Shown here in pieces: positions 32,787-41,439 of a stretch of DNA of 64,000 bases. The notes under the pieces are model-generated. The model saw only the letters and a list, made by a program, of their open reading frames with translations, was not told the origin of the DNA and ran no database searches. The stretch covers positions 496,001 to 560,000 of the forward strand of contig NZ_PYSY02000002.1 of the NCBI RefSeq assembly GCF_003049685.1. Reading direction: 5' to 3'. Within the stretch, counting starts at the first letter, position 1, and each line of letters begins with the position of its first letter. Source of the stretch: Brucella pituitosa (GTDB lineage Bacteria > Pseudomonadota > Alphaproteobacteria > Rhizobiales > Rhizobiaceae). The position numbers and the translations under genes were made by a program.

Positions 32787-34199
32787 GTGAAGCCATTCGA
32801 TGAGATGCTCAATCATGGCGGGAGTGTCCGCCAACCATACGAATTTCTCAAGCAGTGGCTCGACCAGCAGGATCAACACAAACTTCTGCAGAAAACGCAG
32901 GATGCCGAGAGCGTCTTTCGCAAGACGGGCATTACCTTTGCGGTTTATGGCGACGAAGATGCAGCAGAGCGACTGATCCCATTCGACATCATTCCACGTA
33001 TCATTTCAGGCCAGGAATGGCGACGGCTTTCACAGGGCATTGAGCAACGCGTCATGGCGCTCAATGCTTTTCTGGACGATATCTATCATCGACAGGAGAT
33101 TGTCAGGGCAGGGCGCATCCCCAAGGAACTCATTACCAATAATGAGGCTTTCCTGCCGGAGATGATCGGATTTCGCCCACCCGGTAATGTCTACACGCAC
33201 ATCATCGGTGTCGATATCGTGCGTACGGCCGAGAACCAGTTCTATGTGCTCGAAGACAATGCCCGCACGCCTTCCGGTGTGTCTTATATGCTGGAAAACC
33301 GCGAAACCATGATGCAGCTCTTCCCGGAGCTGTTTCAGAATGTGAAGGTTCGCCCGGTCGAGAACTATCCGCAATTGCTGCGCCAATCACTGGCAAGTGT
33401 GGCACCACCCGGAACACAAGGCGTGCCGACGGTGGCAGTGCTGACGCCCGGCATCTACAACTCGGCCTATTTCGAGCATGCCTTCCTGGCGGATCAAATG
33501 GGTGTGGAGCTTGTAGAGGGGAGTGATCTGCGCGTTGTGGATGGGCGTGTCGCCATGCGCACGACAAAAGGTTATCGCGCAATTGATGTGCTTTATCGCC
33601 GTGTCGATGATGATTTCCTTGATCCACTGACATTCAGACCAGATTCCACGCTGGGTGTCGCAGGCATCATGGATGTCTATCGGGCAGGGAATATCACTAT
33701 TGCCAATGCACCCGGGACCGGCATCGCAGATGACAAGGCGATCTATTCCTACATGCCGGAGATCGTGGAGTTTTATACGGGCCGCAAGGCCATTCTTGAA
33801 AACGTGCCGACCTGGCGCTGTTCGGAGCCGGACAGCTTGGCTTATGTGCTCGATAATCTTGCCGATCTCGTGGTCAAGGAAGTGCATGGTTCCGGCGGCT
33901 ATGGCATGTTGGTCGGCCCAGCAGCGACCAAGGCCGAACGCGATAGCTTTGCGGAGAAGCTGAAAGCGCGCCCTCGCAACTATATTGCACAACCGACATT
34001 GGCACTTTCAACGACACCTATTTTCACCGAAAGCGGCCTTGCTCCACGTCACGTTGATTTACGGCCGTTCGTACTGGTTTCGGACCGCATTCGTATTACG
34101 CCCGGCGGATTGACGCGTGTAGCGCTGAAGGAAGGCTCTCTCGTTGTGAATTCCAGTCAGGGCGGCGGCACGAAGGATACTTGGGTACTCGACGACTAA
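32787..34199 (+). CDS. Circularly permuted ATP-grasp protein (DUF404/DUF407)
   Basis: A 470-residue cytoplasmic protein of the circularly permuted type-2 ATP-grasp family. It begins VKPFDEMLNHGGSVRQPYEFLKQWLDQQD and carries the family blocks ITFAVYGDEDAAERLIPFDIIPRIISGQEWRRLSQGIEQRVMALNAFLDDIY, RPPGNVYTHIIGVDIVRTAENQFYVLEDNARTPSGVSYMLENRE, and LVVKEVHGSGGYGMLVGPAAT (ATP-grasp lysine loop). ATP-grasp enzymes join carboxylates to amines, so a peptide or amide ligase is expected; the substrate is unknown. It opens an operon with the alpha-E, transglutaminase-like and Anbu genes. GTG start after AAGAAGGGGAA. Confidence 0.88.
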   Translation: MKPFDEMLNHGGSVRQPYEFLKQWLDQQDQHKLLQKTQDAESVFRKTGITFAVYGDEDAAERLIPFDIIPRIISGQEWRRLSQGIEQRVMALNAFLDDIYHRQEIVRAGRIPKELITNNEAFLPEMIGFRPPGNVYTHIIGVDIVRTAENQFYVLEDNARTPSGVSYMLENRETMMQLFPELFQNVKVRPVENYPQLLRQSLASVAPPGTQGVPTVAVLTPGIYNSAYFEHAFLADQMGVELVEGSDLRVVDGRVAMRTTKGYRAIDVLYRRVDDDFLDPLTFRPDSTLGVAGIMDVYRAGNITIANAPGTGIADDKAIYSYMPEIVEFYTGRKAILENVPTWRCSEPDSLAYVLDNLADLVVKEVHGSGGYGMLVGPAATKAERDSFAEKLKARPRNYIAQPTLALSTTPIFTESGLAPRHVDLRPFVLVSDRIRITPGGLTRVALKEGSLVVNSSQGGGTKDTWVLDD

Positions 34200-34202
34200 G
34201 GC

Positions 34203-34247
34203 GCGTCTCCCCAAAGCGGGAACCGGTTTTGGGAAAAGGCATGCTTT
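34203..34247. repeat. Fragment related to the 104-bp element
   Basis: The segment GCGTCTCCCCAAAGCGGGAA followed by CCGGTTTTGGGAAAAGGCATGC resembles the first 45 bases of the 104-bp element (GCGCATCCCGAAAAGTGTGAA, CGGTTTTCGG, GATGCGC). It sits between the ATP-grasp and alpha-E genes. Only this part is present. Confidence 0.4.
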
Positions 34248-34317
34248 AAGGACAGTTTTTGGAATTGCGCATCAAAACCGGCGATAAGATCGGAGCGTGT
34301 GGAAGGGGAATGAATTT

Positions 34318-35259
34318 ATGCTTCTTGGCCGTACGGCAAACGGGCTTTACTGGATGTTCCGCTATATCGAGCGCGCTGAAAACATGGCGCGTCTGGTGGA
34401 TGCGGGATTGCGTATGGCACTTACAAAAACATCGGATGCACCGGAAGAGTGGTCTTCTGTGGTGGTATCGGCAGGCGCAAGCCAGACATTCTCGGCAAAA
34501 TATCACACGTATAATGCTGCCAACGTCGCCGACTTTCTGCTGCGCGACATGGACAATCCATCAAGTGTGATGTCTTGCATGGAAACAGCGCGTTCCAATG
34601 GGCGGATGGTGCGAACAGCGCTAACCCGTGAAGCATGGGAAAGCGTCAACGAAGCGTGGATGGTGCTTAAAAAATCGCTCTGCAAGCCACTGAAAGAAGC
34701 TGATCTGCCACCACTGCTCGATCAGATAAAACGCGAGACAGCGCTGATCCGGGGGGCCTTTCACGGTACGATGTTGCGCAACGAGATCTTCGATTTTGCG
34801 GGGCTCGGAACCTTCATTGAGCGCGCAGACAATACGGCACGCATTCTCGACGTGAAATATTATGTGCTTCTGCCAGCTGTTTCTTATGTCGGAACCACGC
34901 TCGACAATTATCAGTGGGAGTCGATCTTACGGTCAGTTTCCGCGCACCGGTCTTATCGCTGGGTTTATGACGGCGACTATCGTCCTGCGCATGTCGCTGA
35001 TTATTTGATCCTTAACGGGCGTATGCCGCGATCACTCAACTATTGCTATCAGAGCATCAATGGTCATTTAAATTATCTGGCCAAGGATTATGGTGATAGT
35101 GCCGTTTGTCACCAGACCGGCGAGAAAATCTATGCCACTCTGCAAAATCAGGACATCGGTGCGATCTTCGATGTAGGCTTGCATGAGTTTCTGACCGATT
35201 TCATTTCCCGCAACAACCGGCTCGGCAACGAGATCGCTGAAACCTATAATTTTTATTGA
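34318..35259 (+). CDS. Alpha-E domain protein (DUF403)
   Basis: A 313-residue, almost wholly alpha-helical protein of the bacterial alpha-E (DUF403) family. Landmarks: LLGRTANGLYWMFRYIERAENMARLVDAGLRMAL (2-35), FLLRDMDNPSSVMSCMETARSNGRMVRTALTREAWESVNEAW (about 73-114), FLGTFIERADNTARILDVKYYVLL-like segment (GTFIERADNTARILDVKYYVLLP) and SILRSVSAHRSYRWVYDGDYRPAHVADYLILNGRMPRSLNYC. The function is unknown; it is nearly always linked to the preceding ATP-grasp gene and may bind its product or substrate. ATG 34318 has GAAGGGGAA upstream; GTG 34297 is a weaker alternative. Confidence 0.87.
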   Translation: MLLGRTANGLYWMFRYIERAENMARLVDAGLRMALTKTSDAPEEWSSVVVSAGASQTFSAKYHTYNAANVADFLLRDMDNPSSVMSCMETARSNGRMVRTALTREAWESVNEAWMVLKKSLCKPLKEADLPPLLDQIKRETALIRGAFHGTMLRNEIFDFAGLGTFIERADNTARILDVKYYVLLPAVSYVGTTLDNYQWESILRSVSAHRSYRWVYDGDYRPAHVADYLILNGRMPRSLNYCYQSINGHLNYLAKDYGDSAVCHQTGEKIYATLQNQDIGAIFDVGLHEFLTDFISRNNRLGNEIAETYNFY

Positions 35260-35268
35260 GGTGATTGC

Positions 35269-36066
35269 TTGTTGCTCAATATCCGCCACGTTTCGCATTA
35301 TCGATATGAAAACCCAGTTCCTTATGCAGTTCAGCGGTTGCGTCTGCGCCCGCCGACATTGCCCGGTCAATTGATCAAGCACTGGGAACTGAAAATCGAA
35401 GGTGGCGAGCCGGAAGTTTCCTATATTGATGGCTTTGGCAACAAGACTGATCTTGTCCAGCATGCACGCAATGTGAATGAGATCATCATAACGGCCAGCG
35501 GCAGTGTTGAAGTGGAAGATCGCGTCGGTGTTCTGGGTCCGGTCTATGGCTATGCGCCACTATGGCTGTTTGAACGCGAAACACATCTGACCACACCCGG
35601 TGAACGCATCCGGGCACTTGCTGGCGGTCTGGTGAAAAATCAGGATCGCCTTGCATTGCTACATGAACTGATGAATTCGGTTCATACCGCAGTGGCCTAT
35701 ATGCCTGGCACGACGAGCGTTGCGACAAACGCAGAAAGCGCACTTGAGGCGGGCAAGGGCGTTTGTCAGGATCACAGCCATATATTCCTGTCAGCAGCAC
35801 GACTGCTTAAAATTCCGGCCCGCTACGTTTCCGGCTACCTGCTAATGGAAGGCACCGAGGAGCAGACGGCAAGCCATGCATGGGCGGAGGCGCATATCGA
35901 TGGACTTGGCTGGGTAGGGTTTGATGCTGCAAACAATGTCTGCCCCAATGATCGCTATGTTCGTCTGGCAACGGGGCTTGATTATCGCGATGCCGCACCA
36001 ATTTCCGGGGTAAGGCTTGGAGGCGCTGTCGAAAGTCTTGCGGTTCACATCAATGTAGGGCAGTGA
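35269..36066 (+). CDS. Transglutaminase-like cysteine protease
   Basis: A 265-residue protein with an N-terminal beta domain (about 1-100: LLNIRHVSHYRYENPVPYAVQRLRLRPP) and a transglutaminase-like papain fold. The catalytic triad is visible: Cys in EAGKGVCQDHSHIFLSAARLLKIPARYVSGY (about residue 165), His in TASHAWAEAHIDGLGWVGFD (about 204) and Asp in WVGFDAANN (about 219). Likely a peptidase or peptide cross-linking enzyme. It begins with TTG 10 bp after the alpha-E gene, and the Anbu gene follows 37 bp later. No signal peptide, so it acts in the cytoplasm. Confidence 0.88.
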   Translation: MLLNIRHVSHYRYENPVPYAVQRLRLRPPTLPGQLIKHWELKIEGGEPEVSYIDGFGNKTDLVQHARNVNEIIITASGSVEVEDRVGVLGPVYGYAPLWLFERETHLTTPGERIRALAGGLVKNQDRLALLHELMNSVHTAVAYMPGTTSVATNAESALEAGKGVCQDHSHIFLSAARLLKIPARYVSGYLLMEGTEEQTASHAWAEAHIDGLGWVGFDAANNVCPNDRYVRLATGLDYRDAAPISGVRLGGAVESLAVHINVGQ

Positions 36067-36103
36067 TTGTTTAAGATTATAGAGCGCCTGCCGGAAACTG
36101 CTG

Positions 36104-36838
36104 ATGACTTATTGCGTTGGAATGAAAATTGATCGCGGCCTCGTATTTATGTCCGATACAAGGACAAATGCAGGCCTTGATAACATCTCGACATTCTCGA
36201 AAATGCGGAGCTGGAACAAAGCTGGCGAACGCGTGATCGTACTTTTATCAGCTGGTAATCTCGCCACTACGCAAGCCGTTGCCAGCCTGCTTGAAGAGCG
36301 CATGAAGGCTCCGGAAGACAGGCATCCATCGGTATTCGATGCCCCCTCCATGTTTCAGGTGGCACGTCTCATCGGCGATACGGTCAAGGAAGTCATCACA
36401 AACTCAGCGACTGGCGGGCAAAGTGCAGACGCATTCGGCGCATCGTTCATTCTGGGTGGTCAGATCAAAGGTGGACAGCCACGGCTCTTCTATATCTATC
36501 CTGAAGGCAATTTTATCGAAAGCTCGGTCGATACGCCATTTTTCCAGATTGGCGAGAACAAGTATGGCAAGCCAATTCTGGTGCGTGCCTATCAGGAGAC
36601 GATGAGTTTCGAGGACGCAGTGAAGCTTCTGCTGGTTTCATTTGACTCGACGCTAAAGGCAAACCTCTCGGTAGGTCTGCCGCTCGATATGCAGATTTAC
36701 GAGACCGACAGCCTCAAGCTCGGCGAACACAGGCGCTTTGAAGCAAGCGACCCTTACTATCAGACAGTTTCGGAAAGCTGGTCTGAGGCGCTGAAGTCAG
36801 CGCTCGAACAGTTGCCGCCATTCAGCTTTGATAAATAG
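36104..36838 (+). CDS. Anbu-type proteasome-related peptidase
   Basis: A 244-residue Ntn-hydrolase of the Anbu (ancestral beta-subunit) group. It starts MTYCVGMKIDRGLVFMSDTR: removal of Met exposes Thr1, and Asp17 (SDTR) and Lys32 (FSKMRSW) fall where proteasome-type triads need them. The core continues GERVIVLLSAGNLATTQAVASLLEERM and ADAFGASFILGGQIKGGQPRLFYIYPEGNFIESS. Anbu proteins assemble into helical or ring-like oligomers, and their substrate is not established. The operon with ATP-grasp, alpha-E and transglutaminase-like genes is the recognised Anbu neighbourhood. The gene ends before a strong terminator. Confidence 0.9.
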   Translation: MTYCVGMKIDRGLVFMSDTRTNAGLDNISTFSKMRSWNKAGERVIVLLSAGNLATTQAVASLLEERMKAPEDRHPSVFDAPSMFQVARLIGDTVKEVITNSATGGQSADAFGASFILGGQIKGGQPRLFYIYPEGNFIESSVDTPFFQIGENKYGKPILVRAYQETMSFEDAVKLLLVSFDSTLKANLSVGLPLDMQIYETDSLKLGEHRRFEASDPYYQTVSESWSEALKSALEQLPPFSFDK

Positions 36839-36841
36839 ACA

Positions 36842-36880
36842 AAAGGCCGGATGCGTTAAAACATCCGGCCTTTCTATTTT
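36842..36880 (+). terminator. Terminator after the Anbu operon
   Basis: AAAGGCCGGATG / CATCCGGCCTTT with an 8-base loop and CTATTTTAT tail, 3 bp after the Anbu stop. Confidence 0.92.
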
Positions 36881-36984
36881 ATATCAAGGCGGCTCAAGAT
36901 GCTAACGCATCACGCCTTGATAAAGTTCAAGCGCCACTCGGGCTTAACCAAAGTCCAATGAGTTTCACTCAATGAAATTTGGTA

Positions 36985-38664
36985 TTAGTCCTTAGTTACA
37001 GTCGCAACATAGTTCGCATCAGCGACCATATCGAAGTTGTGAACGTTGGATGCTGTCACAGCCGTTTCGATCTGCTGATAAATGACCGTGATCGGGCTGT
37101 CTTCCTGAAACTTCTTTTGAAGATCATGGTATATGGCTTCCCGTTTGGTAGTATCGCGTTCCTCTGCCGCCGCCATGGTTTCTGCCGTCAGTTCAGGAAT
37201 ATCCCATGACGCTTGCCAGGCGGTTGTGCGCAGGTTCACTTCATCACCATTGTTCGGGTTGTTGGTGAATGTGACGGCATTGGTGTGCGGGTCCCAATAA
37301 TCCGGTCCCCAGATACCTAAAGCGAGCTGATGTTTGCGCGCACGAACCTTGGTGGTCGTGAGCTTGCCATCGCCTTGCAGTATCTCAACATTAACCCCGG
37401 CCTTGGCCATGGTTTGCTGGATACTTTCAGCAATCCCGACATATGGCTGGTTGTTACGAACATCCAGCGTTATGCTCAGCCCATCTTTTAGCCCTGCCTT
37501 TTCAAGCAGTTCTTTTGCTTTCTCAACATCATACTTGAAAGGCTTGTCATCGACCGCGCCAAACATGCCTACCGGCAGGAAGGATTGATGTGTGCGGCCA
37601 ATGCCCTTGATCAGAGTCGCTTCAATCGTGTCGTAATCGATCAGATACTTCAATGCCTGACGTACTTCCGGTTTGGCCAGCTCCGGCACATTCTGGTTCG
37701 CACTCAGAAAATAGATACGGCCCTTGGGCGCATTGATCACGCTGAACTTGGCATCTTTGCCCAGTTCTTCAATGTCACCGGGTTCGAGATTGCGGGCAAT
37801 GTCGATATCCCCCGCCTGAAGCAGCAGGCGCTGCGAAACGCCTTCCTTGATGTGACGATAGATGACGCGCTTCATTGCGGGCTTGGTGTCAGCATAGTTC
37901 TCATTGCGTTCAAGAAGCATAACTTCATTGGCACGCCACTGTTTCAGAGCAAATGGGCCGGAACCGGCATAATTGTTTTTCAGCCACTCGTATCCAAAAT
38001 CGGTGTCATAAGCATACGTGTCCGTCTTCTCGGTCTTCTGCTCGTGTTCCTTCACCAGTTTGCTGTCGACAATCGATGCAACGCTGGAGGTCAGGCAGTT
38101 CATGACGAAACTTGGTGCGAAAGCCTTGCCGGTGGTGAAAACGAATGTCTTGTCATCGGTTGCAACGACATTCTGGTCAACATTTTCAGCTGTGATGCCA
38201 AACTGACTCAGAATGAATGCAGGGCTTTTGTCGAGCTTGATTGCGCGCTGGAGCGAATAGGCAGCATCATGCGCGGTAATCGGGTTGCCGGACGCGAACT
38301 TAAGACCATCACGAATTTTGAACGTGATCGACTTGCCGTCGTCGGAGAAACTCCAGCTCTCAGCAATCTGTGGAATGATCTTGGTTGGGTCTTTCGTGTC
38401 TGTCGTCACAAGACGTTCATACGTGCTGGTCAGCATTTCAGACGTCGTGATTTCAAAGATTTCTGCCGGATCGAGCGAAATGATATCGTCGATACTCATT
38501 GCAATCACGAGCGTGTCGGATGGCGTGGCAGCTTCCACGGCTTTTGGTGATGCTGACAGGCAAAGCGCAAATGCCAGTGCTGCAGGAATGGACGCACGCA
38601 TCAGTCTGGTGGTGAGCGTTCCGCGCTGCAAAGCAATAACGGGTAGTGCAGTTCCGAATTTCAT
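36985..38664 (-). CDS. Peptide/nickel-type ABC transporter substrate-binding protein (SBP family 5)
   Basis: A 559-residue periplasmic binding protein of the DppA/OppA type. It has a long N-terminal signal region with its hydrophobic helix at about 22-45 (LMRASIPAALAFALCLSASPKAVEAA), then DTLVIAMSIDDIISLDPAEIFEITTSEMLTSTYERLVTTD and the family landmarks IAESWSFSDDGKSITFKIRDGLKFASGNPITAHDAAYSLQRAI and AGSGPFALKQWRANEVMLLERNENY. It probably binds short peptides. No permease or ATPase genes adjoin it here, so it is an orphan within the window. ATG 38664 follows AGGGGAACACAT and is preferred over 38691. Confidence 0.87.
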   Translation of the reverse strand: MKFGTALPVIALQRGTLTTRLMRASIPAALAFALCLSASPKAVEAATPSDTLVIAMSIDDIISLDPAEIFEITTSEMLTSTYERLVTTDTKDPTKIIPQIAESWSFSDDGKSITFKIRDGLKFASGNPITAHDAAYSLQRAIKLDKSPAFILSQFGITAENVDQNVVATDDKTFVFTTGKAFAPSFVMNCLTSSVASIVDSKLVKEHEQKTEKTDTYAYDTDFGYEWLKNNYAGSGPFALKQWRANEVMLLERNENYADTKPAMKRVIYRHIKEGVSQRLLLQAGDIDIARNLEPGDIEELGKDAKFSVINAPKGRIYFLSANQNVPELAKPEVRQALKYLIDYDTIEATLIKGIGRTHQSFLPVGMFGAVDDKPFKYDVEKAKELLEKAGLKDGLSITLDVRNNQPYVGIAESIQQTMAKAGVNVEILQGDGKLTTTKVRARKHQLALGIWGPDYWDPHTNAVTFTNNPNNGDEVNLRTTAWQASWDIPELTAETMAAAEERDTTKREAIYHDLQKKFQEDSPITVIYQQIETAVTASNVHNFDMVADANYVATVTKD

Positions 38665-38802
38665 ATGTGTTCCCCTGGAGATCACGCCCATTCCCGGACG
38701 CGCTCATCAATTCTCTATTCGTTCCGGTGACGACTCTCCAGAACGCGGAAGTATTAGATTCCGTTTTTATAGGGGACACAATGGTGGGAAATACTTAGCC
38801 GC

Positions 38803-38835
38803 AAATAAAAAACGGCTGGAAAATTCCAGCCGTTT
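38803..38835 (-). terminator. Terminator after the nitroreductase gene
   Basis: On the minus strand AAACGGCTGGA / TCCAGCCGTTT with a 4-base loop, followed by TTTTTATTT; 21 bp after the stop. Confidence 0.88.
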
Positions 38836-38855
38836 CACAAAGCAATAGCAAAGAA

Positions 38856-39461
38856 TTATGCGAAGATTTTGAACCGTTCGGCATCATCCATGAACACCTT
38901 ATCGCCAAAAGCCTGCTCATTCGAACCAAATGGCATTTGGGCGCGGAGCTTCCATGACGACGGAATATTCCAGGTTTTGGCAACTTCAGCATCGATCAGC
39001 GGATTGTAGTGCTGAAGGCTTGCGCCAATGTTTTCATTAGCGAGTGCCGACCAAACCGAAAGCTGTGCCATACCGCCAGCCTGTTCCGACCAAACAGGGA
39101 AATTGTCCGCATAGAGTGCAAAGTTATCCTGCAGGCCCTTAACAACACTCTGGTCTTCAAAGAACAGCACAGTGCCTGCACCGGCAGCAAAGCTGTCGAT
39201 CTTGGCTTCGGTCTGCTCAAAAGCGTCAGCAGGAACGATCTTACGAAGTTCTTCCTTGGCGATGTCCCACAGCTTCTCGCTCTCAGCACCGAAGAGAACG
39301 ATAGCGCGCGAGCTTTGCGAATTGAACGAGGACGGCGAATGCTTGATTGCTTCGCGGATCAGTTCAGCGGTCGCATCCTGGGAGAGGGGAAGGTTCTTGC
39401 CGAGTGCATATTGTGTACGACGCTTCTTAAGGGCGGCGATATAACTATTGCTCATCATCAT
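38856..39461 (-). CDS. Nitroreductase family protein (Frm2-like)
   Basis: A 201-residue flavoprotein of the nitroreductase superfamily, in the group that includes yeast Frm2/Hbn1 and bacterial homologues: SYIAALKKRRTQYALGKNLPLSQDATAELIREAIKHSPSSFNSQSSRAIVLFGAESEKLWDIAKEELRKIV, with the FMN-binding Arg-Arg-Thr and SPSSFNSQSSR motifs, and GMAQLSVWSALANENIGASLQHYNPLID. It probably reduces nitro compounds or quinones with NAD(P)H. Three successive ATG codons start the frame; AGGACA sits closest to the correct distance from the third. Single gene with its own terminator. Confidence 0.87.
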   Translation of the reverse strand: MMMSNSYIAALKKRRTQYALGKNLPLSQDATAELIREAIKHSPSSFNSQSSRAIVLFGAESEKLWDIAKEELRKIVPADAFEQTEAKIDSFAAGAGTVLFFEDQSVVKGLQDNFALYADNFPVWSEQAGGMAQLSVWSALANENIGASLQHYNPLIDAEVAKTWNIPSSWKLRAQMPFGSNEQAFGDKVFMDDAERFKIFA

Positions 39462-39775
39462 TGTCCTGTTTTTACAGCGATTCTGTGCTGCGAACTTATT
39501 GCAGCGCTTGGGAAAATCTCATGCAAAATATTGTGATTTTAAAGCAAGGCGCCAGCCTGTATTTCTGAAACACACTGTCAACAGATGACACGTTTGTCCG
39601 CCAGACTGTCTCAACTCGTTGAACTGAACGACGGGGATTTTTGGGATAATTTGGCTTTTGTCTTTCGTTTCCATTCAAAATCTGACAAAATTTATCGGAA
39701 TATGGGAACGTAAAAGGAAAAGTTGGTGTGAACCGCCGGTTCAAAACTGACTAAAGGTTACGAGGTCAGAATCGT
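39462..39775. other. Divergent intergenic region
   Basis: 314 bp between the divergent nitroreductase and FAD-binding protein genes. It should hold both promoters. No gene with a ribosome site, repeat element or strong hairpin was recognised. Confidence 0.4.
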
Positions 39776-41113
39776 TTGAAGTCATTCATTATTATCGGAG
39801 GCGGTGCGAGCGGTGTTCTTATGGCCGCACAATTGCTCGGCCGATCGGCTGAAACCATGGTTCGCATTTTCGAGCGCTCAGGTAGTTTAGGCGCAGGAAT
39901 CGCTTATTCGACACAAAATCCCAACCATCTGCTGAATGTCCGCGCCAGCAATATGAGCGCGTTTCCGGATCAACCCGAACATTTTCTCAACTGGCTTCAG
40001 AACAATTCCCACGCCATAACAGAAGGCGAGTGGCAGCCGCAATCCTTCGCACCACGCACTTTCTATCGGCTCTACCTCAACGATCTGCTCAAGCCATATC
40101 TTGAGAGTGACAAGCCACGTATTTTCATTGAAAACTCAGACGTTTCCGACGTCTCTTATGACGGCATCCGACCGCAGGTAACGAACTCTAAGGGAGAAAG
40201 CTTCCCGGCAGATGCCATTATTGTCGCCACCGGCAATGAAGCCGCAATTGCTACTTCTGGTGGCCATGTCACAGAATACTGGTCCAGCAATGGCTATTTC
40301 GACATTCCTTCTGATCATTCAGTCGCTATTTTTGGCACCGGACTATCGATGATCGACAGCGTAATTTCGCTGCTCGACAGAGGACACAAGGGCCAGATTC
40401 ATGCGATTTCCCGGCGTGGTCTGCTGCCTGCACGCCACGCACCGGCTGAACCATTCCCAATCGATGCGAGTACGCTGCCGGTTGCAGATGGATTGCCCGC
40501 GCTCTTGCATATTGTTCGTGGGATGATTGAGCAATGCGAGGCTGATGGCAAAAGCTGGCGCAGCGTCATCGACGGATTGCGACCTCACACGAAAAACATC
40601 TGGAGCAGATTGCCATTGAGGCAACGCCAGAGCTTTTTGCGCCATCTGCGACCGTGGTGGGACGTGCATCGTCATCGCATGGCCCCGGCAATCGCTGACC
40701 GTATTGAAGCCGCACAGCAATCTGGGCAACTTACAATTACTGCTGCCCATCTCGCTTCTGTTAAAAATAAGGCTGAACACATTGCAATTCGCTATCGTAA
40801 ACGGCGGGGCGAGGGGCTTGAGGAGCTTGGCGTTCAAACGATCATCGATTGTCGTGGCGGAAGCTCACGATTTTCAACGACCCGCAATCCTGCACTGATA
40901 AGCCTGATGGAGCACGGACTTGCAAAGCCAGATGCCATTGATCTTGGCCTTGATGTAACAGCCGATCTGCAGATCGTGAATGCGCGTGGCGAACCGGCAG
41001 GGCCAATCTTCGCGATTGGACCGATAACAAAAGGCATTTTCTGGGAAGTGACGGCAGTGCCGGATATTCGGGTTCAGGCCGAAAGACTCGCCAGGACAGT
41101 TCTTGAAGGTTAG
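39776..41113 (+). CDS. FAD/NAD(P)-binding protein (YdhS/HcnB-like Pyr_redox_9 family)
   Basis: A 445-residue cytoplasmic flavoprotein. The Rossmann motif is at once visible, FIIIGGGASGVLMAAQLLG (4-22), followed by VRIFERSGSLGAGIAYSTQNPNHLLNVRASNMSAFPDQPEHFLNWL, the signature of the FAD-NAD(P)-binding family that includes YdhS. A second nucleotide-binding stretch is VAIFGTGLSMIDSVISLLDRGHKGQIHAISRRGLLP (about 183-218), and the C-terminal GPIFAIGPITKGIFWEVTAVPDIRVQAERLA closes the FAD fold. Substrate unknown. The start is TTG 39776 with CGAGGTCAG upstream. Confidence 0.83.
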   Translation: MKSFIIIGGGASGVLMAAQLLGRSAETMVRIFERSGSLGAGIAYSTQNPNHLLNVRASNMSAFPDQPEHFLNWLQNNSHAITEGEWQPQSFAPRTFYRLYLNDLLKPYLESDKPRIFIENSDVSDVSYDGIRPQVTNSKGESFPADAIIVATGNEAAIATSGGHVTEYWSSNGYFDIPSDHSVAIFGTGLSMIDSVISLLDRGHKGQIHAISRRGLLPARHAPAEPFPIDASTLPVADGLPALLHIVRGMIEQCEADGKSWRSVIDGLRPHTKNIWSRLPLRQRQSFLRHLRPWWDVHRHRMAPAIADRIEAAQQSGQLTITAAHLASVKNKAEHIAIRYRKRRGEGLEELGVQTIIDCRGGSSRFSTTRNPALISLMEHGLAKPDAIDLGLDVTADLQIVNARGEPAGPIFAIGPITKGIFWEVTAVPDIRVQAERLARTVLEG

Positions 41114-41439
41114 GAATCACTAATTCAATCAGCCCGCGCACACTGAGCATGCTGTCATTCGGCTGCAAAAATTGCGCGTCAATATGCCCGATAAAATGTG
41201 GTTGTGTAGAAAACTGGCCCCAAGGAGGCCGTTTTCTCGGGTGTTTGCAGACTAAAATGATTCAAAATATCGCGATAAGCCATTGAAAGCTATTGCCATA
41301 ATAACTGCTAGCCGGTCATAATAAAGACATCGGAATAAATGATTCCTCGCGACATCTTACCGGAGCATTCCTGTTGCTGTTTTCATGAGCGGTGCCTGCT
41401 TCGGATCAACCTTGATTACGGAATGGAGGCCTGTGGCGC
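41114..41439. other. Intergenic region upstream of the antiporter operon
   Basis: 326 bp holding a GAAAAC-GGCC / GGCC-GTTTTC hairpin (about 41208-41234) that may end the preceding transcript, and presumably the promoter of the pha/mrp operon. No gene recognised. Confidence 0.4.

Noticed and set aside
37585..38550. 321-codon plus-strand frame opposite the peptide-binding protein gene
   Set aside because: Shadow of the binding-protein gene, whose family motifs are unambiguous; no ribosome site or recognisable domain.
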